Assembly: GCF_037975245.1 (NCBI RefSeq)
Contig: NC_092576.1
Span: 26,923,611-26,987,610 of the forward strand
Source: Apostichopus japonicus
Lineage: Eukaryota; Echinodermata; Holothuroidea; Aspidochirotida; Stichopodidae
Direction of reading: 5' to 3'
DNA: 64,000 nucleotides
The notes under the pieces are model-generated. The model was not told the origin of the DNA and searched no databases. It worked only from the letters and a program-made list of their open reading frames with translations. Positions 11,501 to 23,380 of this stretch are shown piece after piece (positions within the stretch are counted from its first letter, which is position 1; every line of letters begins with the position of its first letter). Position numbers and translations under genes: made by a program.

Positions 11501-14500
11501 ACCTGAGGATGTCACTTTATATCCTCCTACCTATGGATGTCACTTTATATCCTCCTACCTGAGGATGTCACTTTATATCCTCCTACCTAAGGATGTCACT
11601 TTATTTCCTCCTACCTGAGGATGTCACTTTATTTCCTCCTACCTGAGGATGTCACTTTATATCCTCCTACCTGAGGATGTCACTTTATATCCTCCTACCT
11701 ATGGATGTCACTTTATTTCCTCCTACCTGAGGATGTCACTTTATTTCCTCCTACCTGAGGATGTCACTTTATATCCTCCTACCTAAGGATGTCACTTTAT
11801 TTCCTCCTTCCAGAGGATGTCACTTTATTTCCTCCTACCTGAGGATGTCACTTTATTTCCTCCTACCGGAAGATGTCACTTTATTTCCTCCTACCTGAGG
11901 ATGTCACTTTATATCCTCCTACCTATGGATGTCACTTTATTTCCTCCTACCTGAGGATGTCACTTTATTTCCTCCTACCTGAGGATGTCACTTTATATCC
12001 TCCTACCTGAGGATGTCACTTAACTTCCTCCTACCTGAGGATGTCACTTTATTTCCTCCTACCTGAAGATGTCACTTTATTTCTTCCTACCTGAGGATGT
12101 CACTTTATTTCCTCCTACCTGAGGATGTCACTTTATTTCCTCCTACCTGAGGATGTCACTTTATTTCCTCCTACCTGAGGATGTCACTTTATATCCTCCT
12201 ACCTATGGATGTCACTTTATTTCCTCCTACCTGAGGATGTCACTTTATTTCCTCCTACCTGAGGATGTCACTTTATATCCTCCTACCTGAGGATGTCACT
12301 TAACTTCCTCCTACCTGAGGATGTCACTTTATTTCTTCCTACCTGAGGATGTCACTTTATTTCCTCCTACCTGAGGATGTCACTTTAATTCCTCCTACCT
12401 GAGGATGTCACTTTATTTCCTCCTACCTGAGGATGTCACTTTATATCCTCCTACCTGAGGATGTCACTTTATATCCTCCTACCTGAGGATGTCACTTTAT
12501 TTCCTCCTACCGGAAGATGTCACTTTATTTCCTCCTACCTGAGGATGTCACTTTATATCCTCCTACCTATGGATGTCACTTTATATCCTCCTACCTGAGG
12601 ATGTCACTTTATTTCCTCCTACCTGAGGATGTCACTTTATATCCTCCTACCTGAGGATGTCACTTTATTTCCTCCTACCTGAGGATGTCACTTTATTTCC
12701 TCCTACCGGAAGATGTCACTTTATTTCCTCCTACCTGAGGATGTCACTTTATATTCTCCTACCTATGGATGTCACTTTATTTCCTCCTACCTGAGGATGT
12801 CACTTTATTTCCTCCTACCTGAGGATGTCACTTTATATCCTCCTACCTGAGGATGTCACTTAACTTCCTCCTACCTGAGGATGTCACTTTATTTCCTCCT
12901 ACCGGAAGATGTCACTTTATTTCTTCCTACCTGAGGATGTCACTTTATTTCCTCCTACCTGAGGATGTCACTTTATTTCCTCCTACCTGAGGATGTCACT
13001 TTATTTCCTCCTACCTGAGGATGTCACTTTATATCCTCCTACCTATGGATGTCACTTTATTTCCTCCTACCTGAGGATGTCACTTTATTTCCTCCTACCT
13101 GAGGATGTCACTTTATATCCTCCTACCTGAGGATGTCACTTAACTTCCTCCTACCTGAGGATGTCACTTTATTTCTTCCTACCTGAGGATGTCACTTTAT
13201 TTCCTCCTACCTGAGGATGTCACTTTATTTCCTCCTACCTGAGGATGTCACTTTATATCCTCCTACCTGAGGATGTCACTTTATATCCTCCTACCTATGG
13301 ATGTCACTTTATATCCTCCTACCTGAGGATGTCACTTTATATCCTCCTACCTAAGGATGTCACTTTATTTCCTCCTACCTGAGGATGTCACTTTATTTCC
13401 TCCTACCTGAGGATGTCACTTTATATCCTCCTACCTGAGGATGTCACTTTATATCCTCCTACCTATGGATGTCACTTTATTTCCTCCTACCTGAGGATGT
13501 CACTTTATTTCCTCCTACCTGAGGATGTCACTTTATATCCTCCTACCTAAGGATGTCACTTTATTTCCTCCTTCCAGAGGATGTCACTTTATTTCCTCCT
13601 ACCTGAGGATGTCACTTTATTTCCTCCTACCGGAAGATGTCACTTTATTTCCTCCTACCTGAGGATGTCACTTTATATCCTCCTACCTATGGATGTCACT
13701 TTATTTCCTCCTACCTGAGGATGTCACTTTATTTCCTCCTACCTGAGGATGTCACTTTATATCCTCCTACCTGAGGATGTCACTTAACTTCCTCCTACCT
13801 GAGGATGTCACTTTATTTCCTCCTACCGGAAGATGTCACTTTATTTCTTCCTACCTGAGGATGTCACTTTATTTCCTCCTACCTGAGGATGTCACTTTAT
13901 TTCCTCCTACCTGAGGATGTCACTTTATTTCCTCCTACCTGAGGATGTCACTTTATATCCTCCTACCTATGGATGTCACTTTATTTCCTCCTACCTGAGG
14001 ATGTCACTTTATTTCCTCCTACCTGAGGATGTCACTTTATATCCTCCTACCTGAGGATGTCACTTAACTTCCTCCTACCTGAGGATGTCACTTTATTTCT
14101 TCCTACCTGAGGATGTCACTTTATTTCCTCCTACCTGAGGATGTCACTTTATTTCCTCCTACCTGAGGATGTCACTTTATTTCCTCCTACCTGAGGATGT
14201 CACTTTATATCCTCCTACCTGAGGATGTCACTTTATATCCTCCTACCTAAGGATGTCACTTTATTTCCTCCTTCCTGAGGATGTCACTTTATTTCCTCCT
14301 ACCGGAAGATGTCACTTTATTTCCTCCTACCTGAGGATGTCACTTTATATCCTCCTACCTATGGATGTCACTTTATATCCTCCTACCTGAGGATGTCACT
14401 TTATTTCCTCCTACCTGAGGATGTCACTTTATTTCCTCCTACCTGAGGATGTCACTTTATTTCCTCCTACCTGAGGATGTCACTTTATATTCTCCTACCT

Positions 14501-15344
14501 ATGGATGTCACTTTATTTCCTCCTACCTGAGGATGTCACTTTATTTCCTCCTACCTGAGGATGTCACTTTATATCCTCCTACCTGAGGATGTCACTTTAT
14601 ATCCTCCTACCTGAGGATGTCACTTTATTTCCTCCTACCTGAGGATGTCACTTTATATCCTCCTACCTGAGGATGTCACTTTATTTCTTCCTACCTGAGG
14701 ATGTCACTTTATATCCTCCTACCTGAGGATGTCACTTTATTTCCTCCTACCTGAGGATGTCACTTTATTTCCTCCTACCTGAGGATGTCACTTTATATCC
14801 TCCTACCTGAGGATGTCACTTTATATCCTCCTACCTCAGGATGTCACTTTATTTCCTCCTTCCTGAGGATGTCACTTTATTTCCTCCTACCTGAGGATGT
14901 CACTTTATATCCTCCTACCTGAGGATGTCACTTTATATCCTACTACCTATGGATGTCACTTTATTTCCTCCTACCTGAGGATGTCACTTTATATCCTCCT
15001 ACCTCAGGATGTCACTTTATTTCCTCCTACCTGAGGATGTCACTTTATTTCCTCCTACCTGAGGATGTCACTTTATTTCCTCCTACCTGAGGATGTCACT
15101 TTATTTCCTCCTACCTGAGGATGTCACTTTATATCCTCCTACCTGAGGATGTCACTTTATATCCTCCTACCGGAAGATGTCACTTTATATCCTCCTACCT
15201 GAGGATGTCACTTTATATCCTCCTACCTAAGGATGTCACTTTATTTCCTCCTACCTGAGGATGTCACTTTATTTCCTCCTACCTGAGGATGTCACTTTAT
15301 ATCCTCCTACCTTAGGATGTCACTTTATATCCTCCTACCTATGG
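8541..15344 (+). repeat. HOR unit A, copy 2
   Basis: It is directly adjacent to copy 1 and collinear with it for 6,804 bp (243 of 246 monomers). A private T12A at 12388 is absent at the equivalent base 5500. The match ends at 15344, exactly where block D begins; the monomer at 15345 carries T13 while its counterpart at 8457 carries A13. Confidence 0.9.
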
Positions 15345-15876
15345 ATGTCACTTTATTTCCTCCTACCTGAGGATGTCACTTTATTTCCTCCTACCTGAGG
15401 ATGTCACTTTATATCCTCCTACCTAAGGATGTCACTTTATTTCCTCCTTCCTGAGGATGTCACTTTATTTCCTCCTACCTGAGGATGTCACTTTATATCC
15501 TCCTACCTGAGGATGTCACTTTATTTCTTCCTACCTGAGGATGTCACTTTATTTCCTCCTACCTGAGGATGTCACTTTATTTCCTCCTTCCTGAGGATGT
15601 CACTTTATTTCCTCCTACCTGAGGATGTCACTTTATATCCTCCTACCTGAGGATGTCACTTTATTTCCTCCTACTTGAGGAAGTCACTTCATTTCCTCCT
15701 ACCGGAAGATGTCACTTTATTTCCTCCTACCTGAGGATGTCACTTTATTTCCTCCTACCTGAGGATGTCACTTTATATCCTCCTACCTAAGGATGTCACT
15801 TTATATCCTCCTACCTATGGATGTCACTTTATTTCCTCCTACCTGAGGATGCCACTTTATTTCCTCCTACCTGAGG

Positions 15877-16156
15877 ATGTCACTTTATATCCTCCTACCT
15901 GAGGATGTCACTTTATTTCCTCCTACCTGAGGAAGTCACTTTATTTCCTCCTACCGGAAGATGTCACTTTATATCCTCCTACCTATGGATGTCACTTTAT
16001 TTCCTCCTACCTGAGGATGTCACTTTATTTCTTCCTACCTGAGGATGTCACTTTATTTCCTCCTACCTGAGGATGTCACTTTATTTCTTCCTACCTGAGG
16101 ATGTCACTTTATTTCCTCCTACCTGAGGATGTCACTTTATTTCCTCCTACCTGAGG
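15877..16156 (+). repeat. 280-bp tandem unit, copy 1 (block D)
   Basis: Ten monomers in the order A13, plain, T2A+CCGGAAG, A13/CTATGG, plain, TTCTTCC, plain, TTCTTCC, plain, plain. The same ten follow immediately at 16157. Confidence 0.88.
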
Positions 16157-16436
16157 ATGTCACTTTATATCCTCCTACCTGAGGATGTCACTTTATTTCC
16201 TCCTACCTGAGGAAGTCACTTTATTTCCTCCTACCGGAAGATGTCACTTTATATCCTCCTACCTATGGATGTCACTTTATTTCCTCCTACCTGAGGATGT
16301 CACTTTATTTCTTCCTACCTGAGGATGTCACTTTATTTCCTCCTACCTGAGGATGTCACTTTATTTCTTCCTACCTGAGGATGTCACTTTATTTCCTCCT
16401 ACCTGAGGATGTCACTTTATTTCCTCCTACCTGAGG
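16157..16436 (+). repeat. 280-bp tandem unit, copy 2 (block D)
   Basis: It is an immediate repeat of 15877-16156. A third partial copy (the first three monomers) continues to 16520 before the order changes at 16521. Confidence 0.88.
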
Positions 16437-16688
16437 ATGTCACTTTATATCCTCCTACCTGAGGATGTCACTTTATTTCCTCCTACCTGAGGAAGTCACT
16501 TTATTTCCTCCTACCGGAAGATGTCACTTTATTTCCTCCTACCTGAGGATGTCACTTTATATCCTCCTACCTAAGGATGTCACTTTATATCCTCCTACCT
16601 GAGGATGTCACTTTATTTCCTCCTACCTATGGATGTCACTTTATTTCCTCCTACCTGAGGATGCCACTTTATTTCCTCCTACCTGAGG

Positions 16689-17808
16689 ATGTCACTTTAT
16701 ATCCTCCTACCTGAGGATGTCACTTTATTTCCTCCTACCTGAGGAAGTCACTTTATTTCCTCCTACCGGAAGATGTCACTTTATTTCCTCCTACCTGAGG
16801 ATGTCACTTTATATCCTCCTACCTATGGATGTCACTTTATTTCCTCCTACCTGAGGATGTCACTTTATTTCCTCCTACCTAAGGATGTCACTTTATTTCC
16901 TCCTACCTGAGGATGTCACTTTATTCCCTCCTTCCTGAGGATGTCACTTTATTTTCTCCTACCTGAGGATGTCACTTTATTTCCTCCTACCGGAAGATGT
17001 CACTTTATTTCCTCCTACCTGAGGAAGTCACTTTATTTCCTCCTACCGGAAGATGTCACTTTATTTCCTCCTACCTGAGGATGTCACTTTATATCCTCCT
17101 ACCTATGGATGTCACTTTATTTCCTCCTACCTGAGGATGTCACTTTATATCCTCCTACCTGAGGATGTCACTTTATTTCCTCCTACCTGAGGATGTCACT
17201 TTATATCCTCCTACCTGAGGATGTCACTTAACTTCCTCCTACCTGAGGATGTCACTTTATTTCTTCCTACCTGAGGATGTCACTTTATTTCCTCCTACCT
17301 TAGGATGTCACTTTATTTCCTCCTACCTGAGGATGTCACTTTATTTCCTCCTACCTGAGGATGTCACTTTATTTCCTCCTACCTGAGGATGTCACTTTAT
17401 TTCCTCCTACCTGAGGATGTCACTTTATATCCTCCTACCTGAGGATGTCACTTTATATCCTCCTACCGGAAGATGTCACTTTATATCCTCCTACCTGAGG
17501 ATGTCACTTTATATCCTCCTACCTAAGGATGTCACTTTATTTCCTCCTACCTGAGGATGTCACTTTATTTCCTCCTACCTGAGGATGTCACTTTATATCC
17601 TCCTACCTGAGGATGTCACTTTATATCCTCCTACCTATGGATGTCACTTTATTTCCTCCTACCTGAGGATGTCACTTTATTTCCTCCTACCTGAGGATGT
17701 CACTTTATATCCTCCTACCTGAGGATGTCACTTTATTTCTTCCTACCTGAGGATGTCACTTTATATCCTCCTACCTGAGGATGTCACTTTATTTCCTCCT
17801 ACCTGAGG
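16689..17808 (+). repeat. 1,120-bp tandem unit, copy 1 (block D)
   Basis: Forty monomers repeated exactly once, immediately downstream. Landmarks are the TTTTC monomer (about 16950 and 18070), the CTTAGG ending (17299 and 18419), CTTAACTT, and several CCGGAAG monomers. The homology length equals the period, as expected for one simple tandem duplication. Confidence 0.9.
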
Positions 17809-18928
17809 ATGTCACTTTATATCCTCCTACCTGAGGATGTCACTTTATTTCCTCCTACCTGAGGAAGTCACTTTATTTCCTCCTACCGGAAGATGTCACT
17901 TTATTTCCTCCTACCTGAGGATGTCACTTTATATCCTCCTACCTATGGATGTCACTTTATTTCCTCCTACCTGAGGATGTCACTTTATTTCCTCCTACCT
18001 AAGGATGTCACTTTATTTCCTCCTACCTGAGGATGTCACTTTATTCCCTCCTTCCTGAGGATGTCACTTTATTTTCTCCTACCTGAGGATGTCACTTTAT
18101 TTCCTCCTACCGGAAGATGTCACTTTATTTCCTCCTACCTGAGGAAGTCACTTTATTTCCTCCTACCGGAAGATGTCACTTTATTTCCTCCTACCTGAGG
18201 ATGTCACTTTATATCCTCCTACCTATGGATGTCACTTTATTTCCTCCTACCTGAGGATGTCACTTTATATCCTCCTACCTGAGGATGTCACTTTATTTCC
18301 TCCTACCTGAGGATGTAACTTTATATCCTCCTACCTGAGGATGTCACTTAACTTCCTCCTACCTGAGGATGTCACTTTATTTCTTCCTACCTGAGGATGT
18401 CACTTTATTTCCTCCTACCTTAGGATGTCACTTTATTTCCTCCTACCTGAGGATGTCACTTTATTTCCTCCTACCTGAGGATGTCACTTTATTTCCTCCT
18501 ACCTGAGGATGTCACTTTATTTCCTCCTACCTGAGGATGTCACTTTATATCCTCCTACCTGAGGATGTCACTTTATATCCTCCTACAGGAAGATGTCACT
18601 TTATATCCTCCTACCTGAGGATGTCACTTTATATCCTCCTACCTAAGGATGTCACTTTATTTCCTCCTACCTGAGGATGTCACTTTATTTCCTCCTACCT
18701 GAGGATGTCACTTTATATCCTCCTACCTGAGGATGTCACTTTATATCCTCCTACCTATGGATGTCACTTTATTTCCTCCTACCTGAGGATGTCACTTTAT
18801 TTCCTCCTACCTGAGGATGTCACTTTATATCCTCCTACCTGAGGATGTCACTTTATTTCTTCCTACCTGAGGATGTCACTTTATATCCTCCTACCTGAGG
18901 ATGTCACTTTATTTCCTCCTACCTGAGG
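17809..18928 (+). repeat. 1,120-bp tandem unit, copy 2 (block D)
   Basis: It matches 16689-17808 monomer by monomer. Two private substitutions appear, C5A at 18317 and C23A at 18587, the latter converting CCGGAAG to CAGGAAG and removing a CpG. Confidence 0.9.
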
Positions 18929-19208
18929 ATGTCACTTTATTTCCTCCTACCTGAGGATGTCACTTTATATCCTCCTACCTGAGGATGTCACTTTATATCC
19001 TCCTACCTCAGGATGTCACTTTATTTCCTCCTTCCTGAGGATGTCACTTTATTTCCTCCTACCTGAGGATGTCACTTTATATCCTCCTACCTGAGGATGT
19101 CACTTTATATCCTACTACCTATGGATGTCACTTTATTTCCTCCTACCTGAGGATGTCACTTTATATCCTCCTACCTCAGGATGTCACTTTATTTCCTCCT
19201 ACCTGAGG

Positions 19209-20990
19209 ATGTCACTTTATTTCCTCCTACCTGAGGATGTCACTTTATTTCCTCCTACCTGAGGATGTCACTTTATTTCCTCCTACCTGAGGATGTCACT
19301 TTATATCCTCCTACCTGAGGATGTCACTTTATATCCTCCTACCGGAAGATGTCACTTTATATCCTCCTACCTGAGGATGTCACTTTATATCCTCCTACCT
19401 AAGGATGTCACTTTATTTCCTCCTACCTGAGGATGTCACTTTATTTCCTCCTACCTGAGGATGTCACTTTATATCCTCCTACCTGAGGATGTCACTTTAT
19501 ATCCTCCTACCTATGGATGTCACTTTATTTCCTCCTACCTGAGGATGTCACTTTATTTCCTCCTACCTGAGGATGTCACTTTATATCCTCCTACCTAAGG
19601 ATGTCACTTTATTTCCTCCTTCCTGAGGATGTCACTTTATTTCCTCCTACCTGAGGATGTCACTTTATATCCTCCTACCTGAGGATGTCACTTTATTTCT
19701 TCCTACCTGAGGATGTCACTTTATTTCCTCCTACCTGAGGATGTCACTTTATTTCCTCCTACCTGAGGATGTCACTTTATTTCCTCCTACCTGAGGATGT
19801 CACTTTATATCCTCCTACCTGAGGATGTCACTTTATATCCTCCTACCTAAGGATGTCACTTTATTTCCTCCTTCCTGAGGATGTCACTTTATTTCCTCCT
19901 ACCTGAGGATGTCACTTTATATCCTCCTACCTGAGGATGTCACTTTATTTCCTCCTACCTGAGGAAGTCACTTTATTTCCTCCTACCGGAAGATGTCACT
20001 TTATTTCCTCCTACCTGAGGATGTCACTTTATTTCCTCCTACCTGAGGATGTCACTTTATATCCTCCTACCTAAGGATGTCACTTTATATCCTCCTACCT
20101 ATGGATGTCACTTTATTTCCTCCTACCTGAGGATGCCACTTTATTTCCTCCTACCTGAGGATGTCACTTTATATCCTCCTACCTGAGGATGTCACTTTAT
20201 TTCCTCCTACCTGAGGAAGTCACTTTATTTCCTCCTACCGGAAGATGTCACTTTATATCCTACTACCTATGGATGTCACTTTATTTCCTCCTACCTGAGG
20301 ATGTCACTTTATTTCTTCCTACCTGAGGATGTCACTTTATTTCCTCCTACCTGAGGATGTCACTTTATTTCTTCCTACCTGAGGATGTCACTTTATTTCC
20401 TCCTACCTGAGGATGTCACTTTATTTCCTCCTACCTGAGGATGTCACTTTATATCCTCCTACCTGAGGATGTCACTTTATTTCCTCCTACCTGAGGAAGT
20501 CACTTTATTTCCTCCTACCGGAAGATGTCACTTTATTTCCTCCTACCTGAGGATGTCACTTTATATCCTCCTACCTAAGGATGTCACTTTATATCCTCCT
20601 ACCTGAGGATGTCACTTTATTTCCTCCTACCTATGGATGTCACTTTATTTCCTCCTACCTGAGGATGCCACTTTATTTCCTCCTACCTGAGGATGTCACT
20701 TTATATCCTCCTACCTGAGGATGTCACTTTATTTCCTCCTACCTGAGGAAGTCACTTTATTTCCTCCTACCGGAAGATGTCACTTTATTTCCTCCTACCT
20801 GAGGATGTCACTTTATATCCTCCTACCTATGGATGTCACTTTATTTCCTCCTACCTGAGGATGTCACTTTATTTCCTCCTACCTAAGGATGTCACTTTAT
20901 TTCCTCCTACCTGAGGATGTCACTTTATTCCCTCCTTCCTGAGGATGTCACTTTATTTTCTCCTACCTGAGGATGTCACTTTATTTCCTC
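19209..20990 (+). repeat. Segment shared with unit C copy 2
   Basis: This stretch is collinear with 41469-43250 at an offset of 22,260 bp. One visible difference is C18A (CCTACTACC) near 20262, absent at the equivalent place near 42522. The match begins exactly where unit C copy 2 begins, linking block D to unit C. Confidence 0.8.
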
Positions 20991-23380
20991 CTACCTAAGG
21001 ATGTCACTTTATTTCCTCCTACCTAAGGAGGTCACTTTATTCCCTCCTACCTAAGGATGTCACTTTATTCCCTCCTACCTGAGGATGTCACTTTATTTCC
21101 TCCTACCTAAGGATGTCACTTTATTTCCTCCTACCTAAGGATGTCACTTTATTTCCTCCTACCTGAGGATGTCACTTTATTCCCTCCTACCTGAGGATGT
21201 CACTTTATTTCCTCCTACCTAGGGATGTCACTTTATTTCCTCCTACCTAAGGATGTCACTTTATTTCCTCCTACCTAAGGATGTCACTTTATTCCCTCCT
21301 ACCTAAGGATGTCACTTTATTCCCTCCTACCTGAGGATGTCACTTTATTTCCTCCTACCTAAGGATGTCACTTTATTTCCTCCTACCTGAAAATGTCACT
21401 TTATTTCCTCCTACCTGAGGATATTACTTTATTTCCTCCCACCTGAGGATGTCACTTTATATCCTCCTACCTGAGGATGTCACTTTATTCCCTCCTTCCT
21501 GAGGATATCACTTTATTCCCTCCTTCCTGAGGATATCACTTTATTTCCTCCTACCTGAGGATGTCACTTTTTTCCCTCCTACCTGAGGATGTCACTTTAT
21601 TTCCTCCTACCTGAGGATGTCACTTTATTTTCTCCTACCTATGGATGTCACTTTATTTCCTCCTACCTGAGGATGCCACTTTATTTCCTCCTACCTGAGG
21701 ATGTCACTTTATTTTCTCCTACCTATGGATGTCCATTTATTTCCTCCTACCTGAGGATGCCACTTTATTTCCTCCTACCTGAGGATGTCACTTTATATCC
21801 TCCTACCTGAGGATGTCACTTTATTTCCTCCTACCTGAGGAAGTCACTTTATTTCCTCCTACCGGAAGATGTCACTTTATTTCCTCCTACCTGAGGATGT
21901 CACTTTATATCCTCCTACCTATGGATGTCACTTTATTTCCTCCTACCTGAGGATGTCACTTTATATCCTCCTACCTGAGGATGTCACTTTATTTCCTCCT
22001 ACCTGAGGATGTCACTTTATTCCCTCCTTCCTGAGGATGTCACTTTATTTCCTCCTACCTGAGGATGTCACTTTATTTCCTCCTACCTAAGGATGTCACT
22101 TTATTTCCTCCTACCTAAGGATGTCACTTTATTCCCTCCTACCTAAGGATGTCACTTTATTCCCTCCTACCTGAGGATGTCACTTTATTTCCTCCTACCT
22201 AAGGATGTCACTTTATTTCCTCCTACCTAAGGATGTCACTTTATTTCCTCCTACCTGAGGATGTCACTTTATTCCCTCCTACCTGAGGATGTCACTTTAT
22301 TTCCTCCTACCTAAGGATGTCACTTTATTTCCTCCTACCTAAGGATGTCACTTTATTTCCTCCTACCTAAGGATGTCACTTTATTCCCTCCTACCTAAGG
22401 ATGTCACTTTATTCCCTCCTACCTGAGGATGTCACTTTATTTCCTCCTACCTAAGGATGTCACTTTATTTCCTCCTACCTGAGGATGTCACTTTATTTCC
22501 TCCTACCTGAGGATATCACTTTATTTCCTCCCACCTGAGGATGTCACTTTATATCCTCCTACCTGAGGATGTCACTTTATTCCCTCCTTCCTGAGGATAT
22601 CACTTTATTCCCTCCTTCCTGAGGATGTCACTTTATTTCCTCCTACCTGAGGATGTCACTTTTTTCCCTCCTACCTGAGGATGTCACTTTATTTCCTCCT
22701 ACCTGAGGATGTCACTTTATTTTCTCCTACCTGAGGATGTCACTTTATGGCCTCCTACCTGAGGATGTCACTTTATTTCCTCCTACCTGAGGATGTCACT
22801 TTATTTCCTCCTACCTGAGGATGTCACTTTATATCCTCCTACCTGAGGATGTCACTTTATATCCTCCTACCTAAGGATGTCACTTTATATCCTCCTACCT
22901 GAGGATGTCACTTTATATCCTCCTACCTAAGGATGTCACTTTATTTCCTCCTACCTGAGGATGTCACTTTATTTCCTCCTACCTGAGGATGTCACTTTAT
23001 ATCCTCCTACCTGAGGATGTCACTTTATATCCTCCTACCTATGGATGTCACTTTATTTCCTCCTACCTGAGGATGTCACTTTATATCCTCCTACCTGAGG
23101 ATGTCACTTTATTTCCTCCTTCCAGAGGATGTCACTTTATTTCCTCCTACCTGAGGATGTCACTTTATTTCCTCCTACCGGAAGATGTCACTTTATTTCC
23201 TCCTACCTGAGGATGTCACTTTATATCCTCCTACCTATGGATGTCACTTTATTTCCTCCTACCTGAGGATGTCACTTTATTTCCTCCTACCTGAGGATGT
23301 CACTTTATATCCTCCTACCTGAGGATGTCACTTAACTTCCTCCTACCTGAGGATGTCACTTTATTTCCTCCTACCGGAAG
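20665..23380 (+). repeat. Window-start block, copy 2, fused to a shortened unit A
   Basis: Bases 20665-23084 match 1-2420 monomer by monomer. After that the order jumps forward to the part of unit A around 4873 (the CCAGAGG monomer at 23101 corresponds to 4901 at an offset of 18,200 bp). Relative to unit A this copy therefore lacks 88 monomers (2,464 bp), an in-register deletion or unequal exchange. Confidence 0.82.
20861..22204 (+). repeat. Cassette K, copy 2
   Basis: It is collinear with 197-1540 at an offset of 20,664 bp. Two adjacent private substitutions (A6C and C7A of the monomer at 21729, bases 21734-21735) distinguish it. The match to the window start continues on both sides, so this copy is part of a longer duplicated block. 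Confidence 0.87.

Larger units (their letters stand above)
15345..20664 (+). repeat. Block D, copy 1
   Basis: This 190-monomer block is rich in CCGGAAG monomers that also carry T2A, in T4C monomers, and in TTCTTCC monomers. It is collinear with 58577-63756. A rare T10C change, giving CACTTC, at 15687 is shared with the other copy at 58919. The offset is 43,232 bp in the left part and 43,092 bp in the right part, a difference of 140 bp or five monomers caused by the differing internal duplications. Confidence 0.85.

Noticed and set aside
22989-23210. Second family of 73-codon frames (also 24669, 25313, 30409 and 31053)
   Set aside because: The same cause applies: CTATGG, CCAGAGG or CCGGAAG endings happen to fall every third monomer. 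The copies follow the 1,680-bp and 5,740-bp repeat spacings, not coding constraint.
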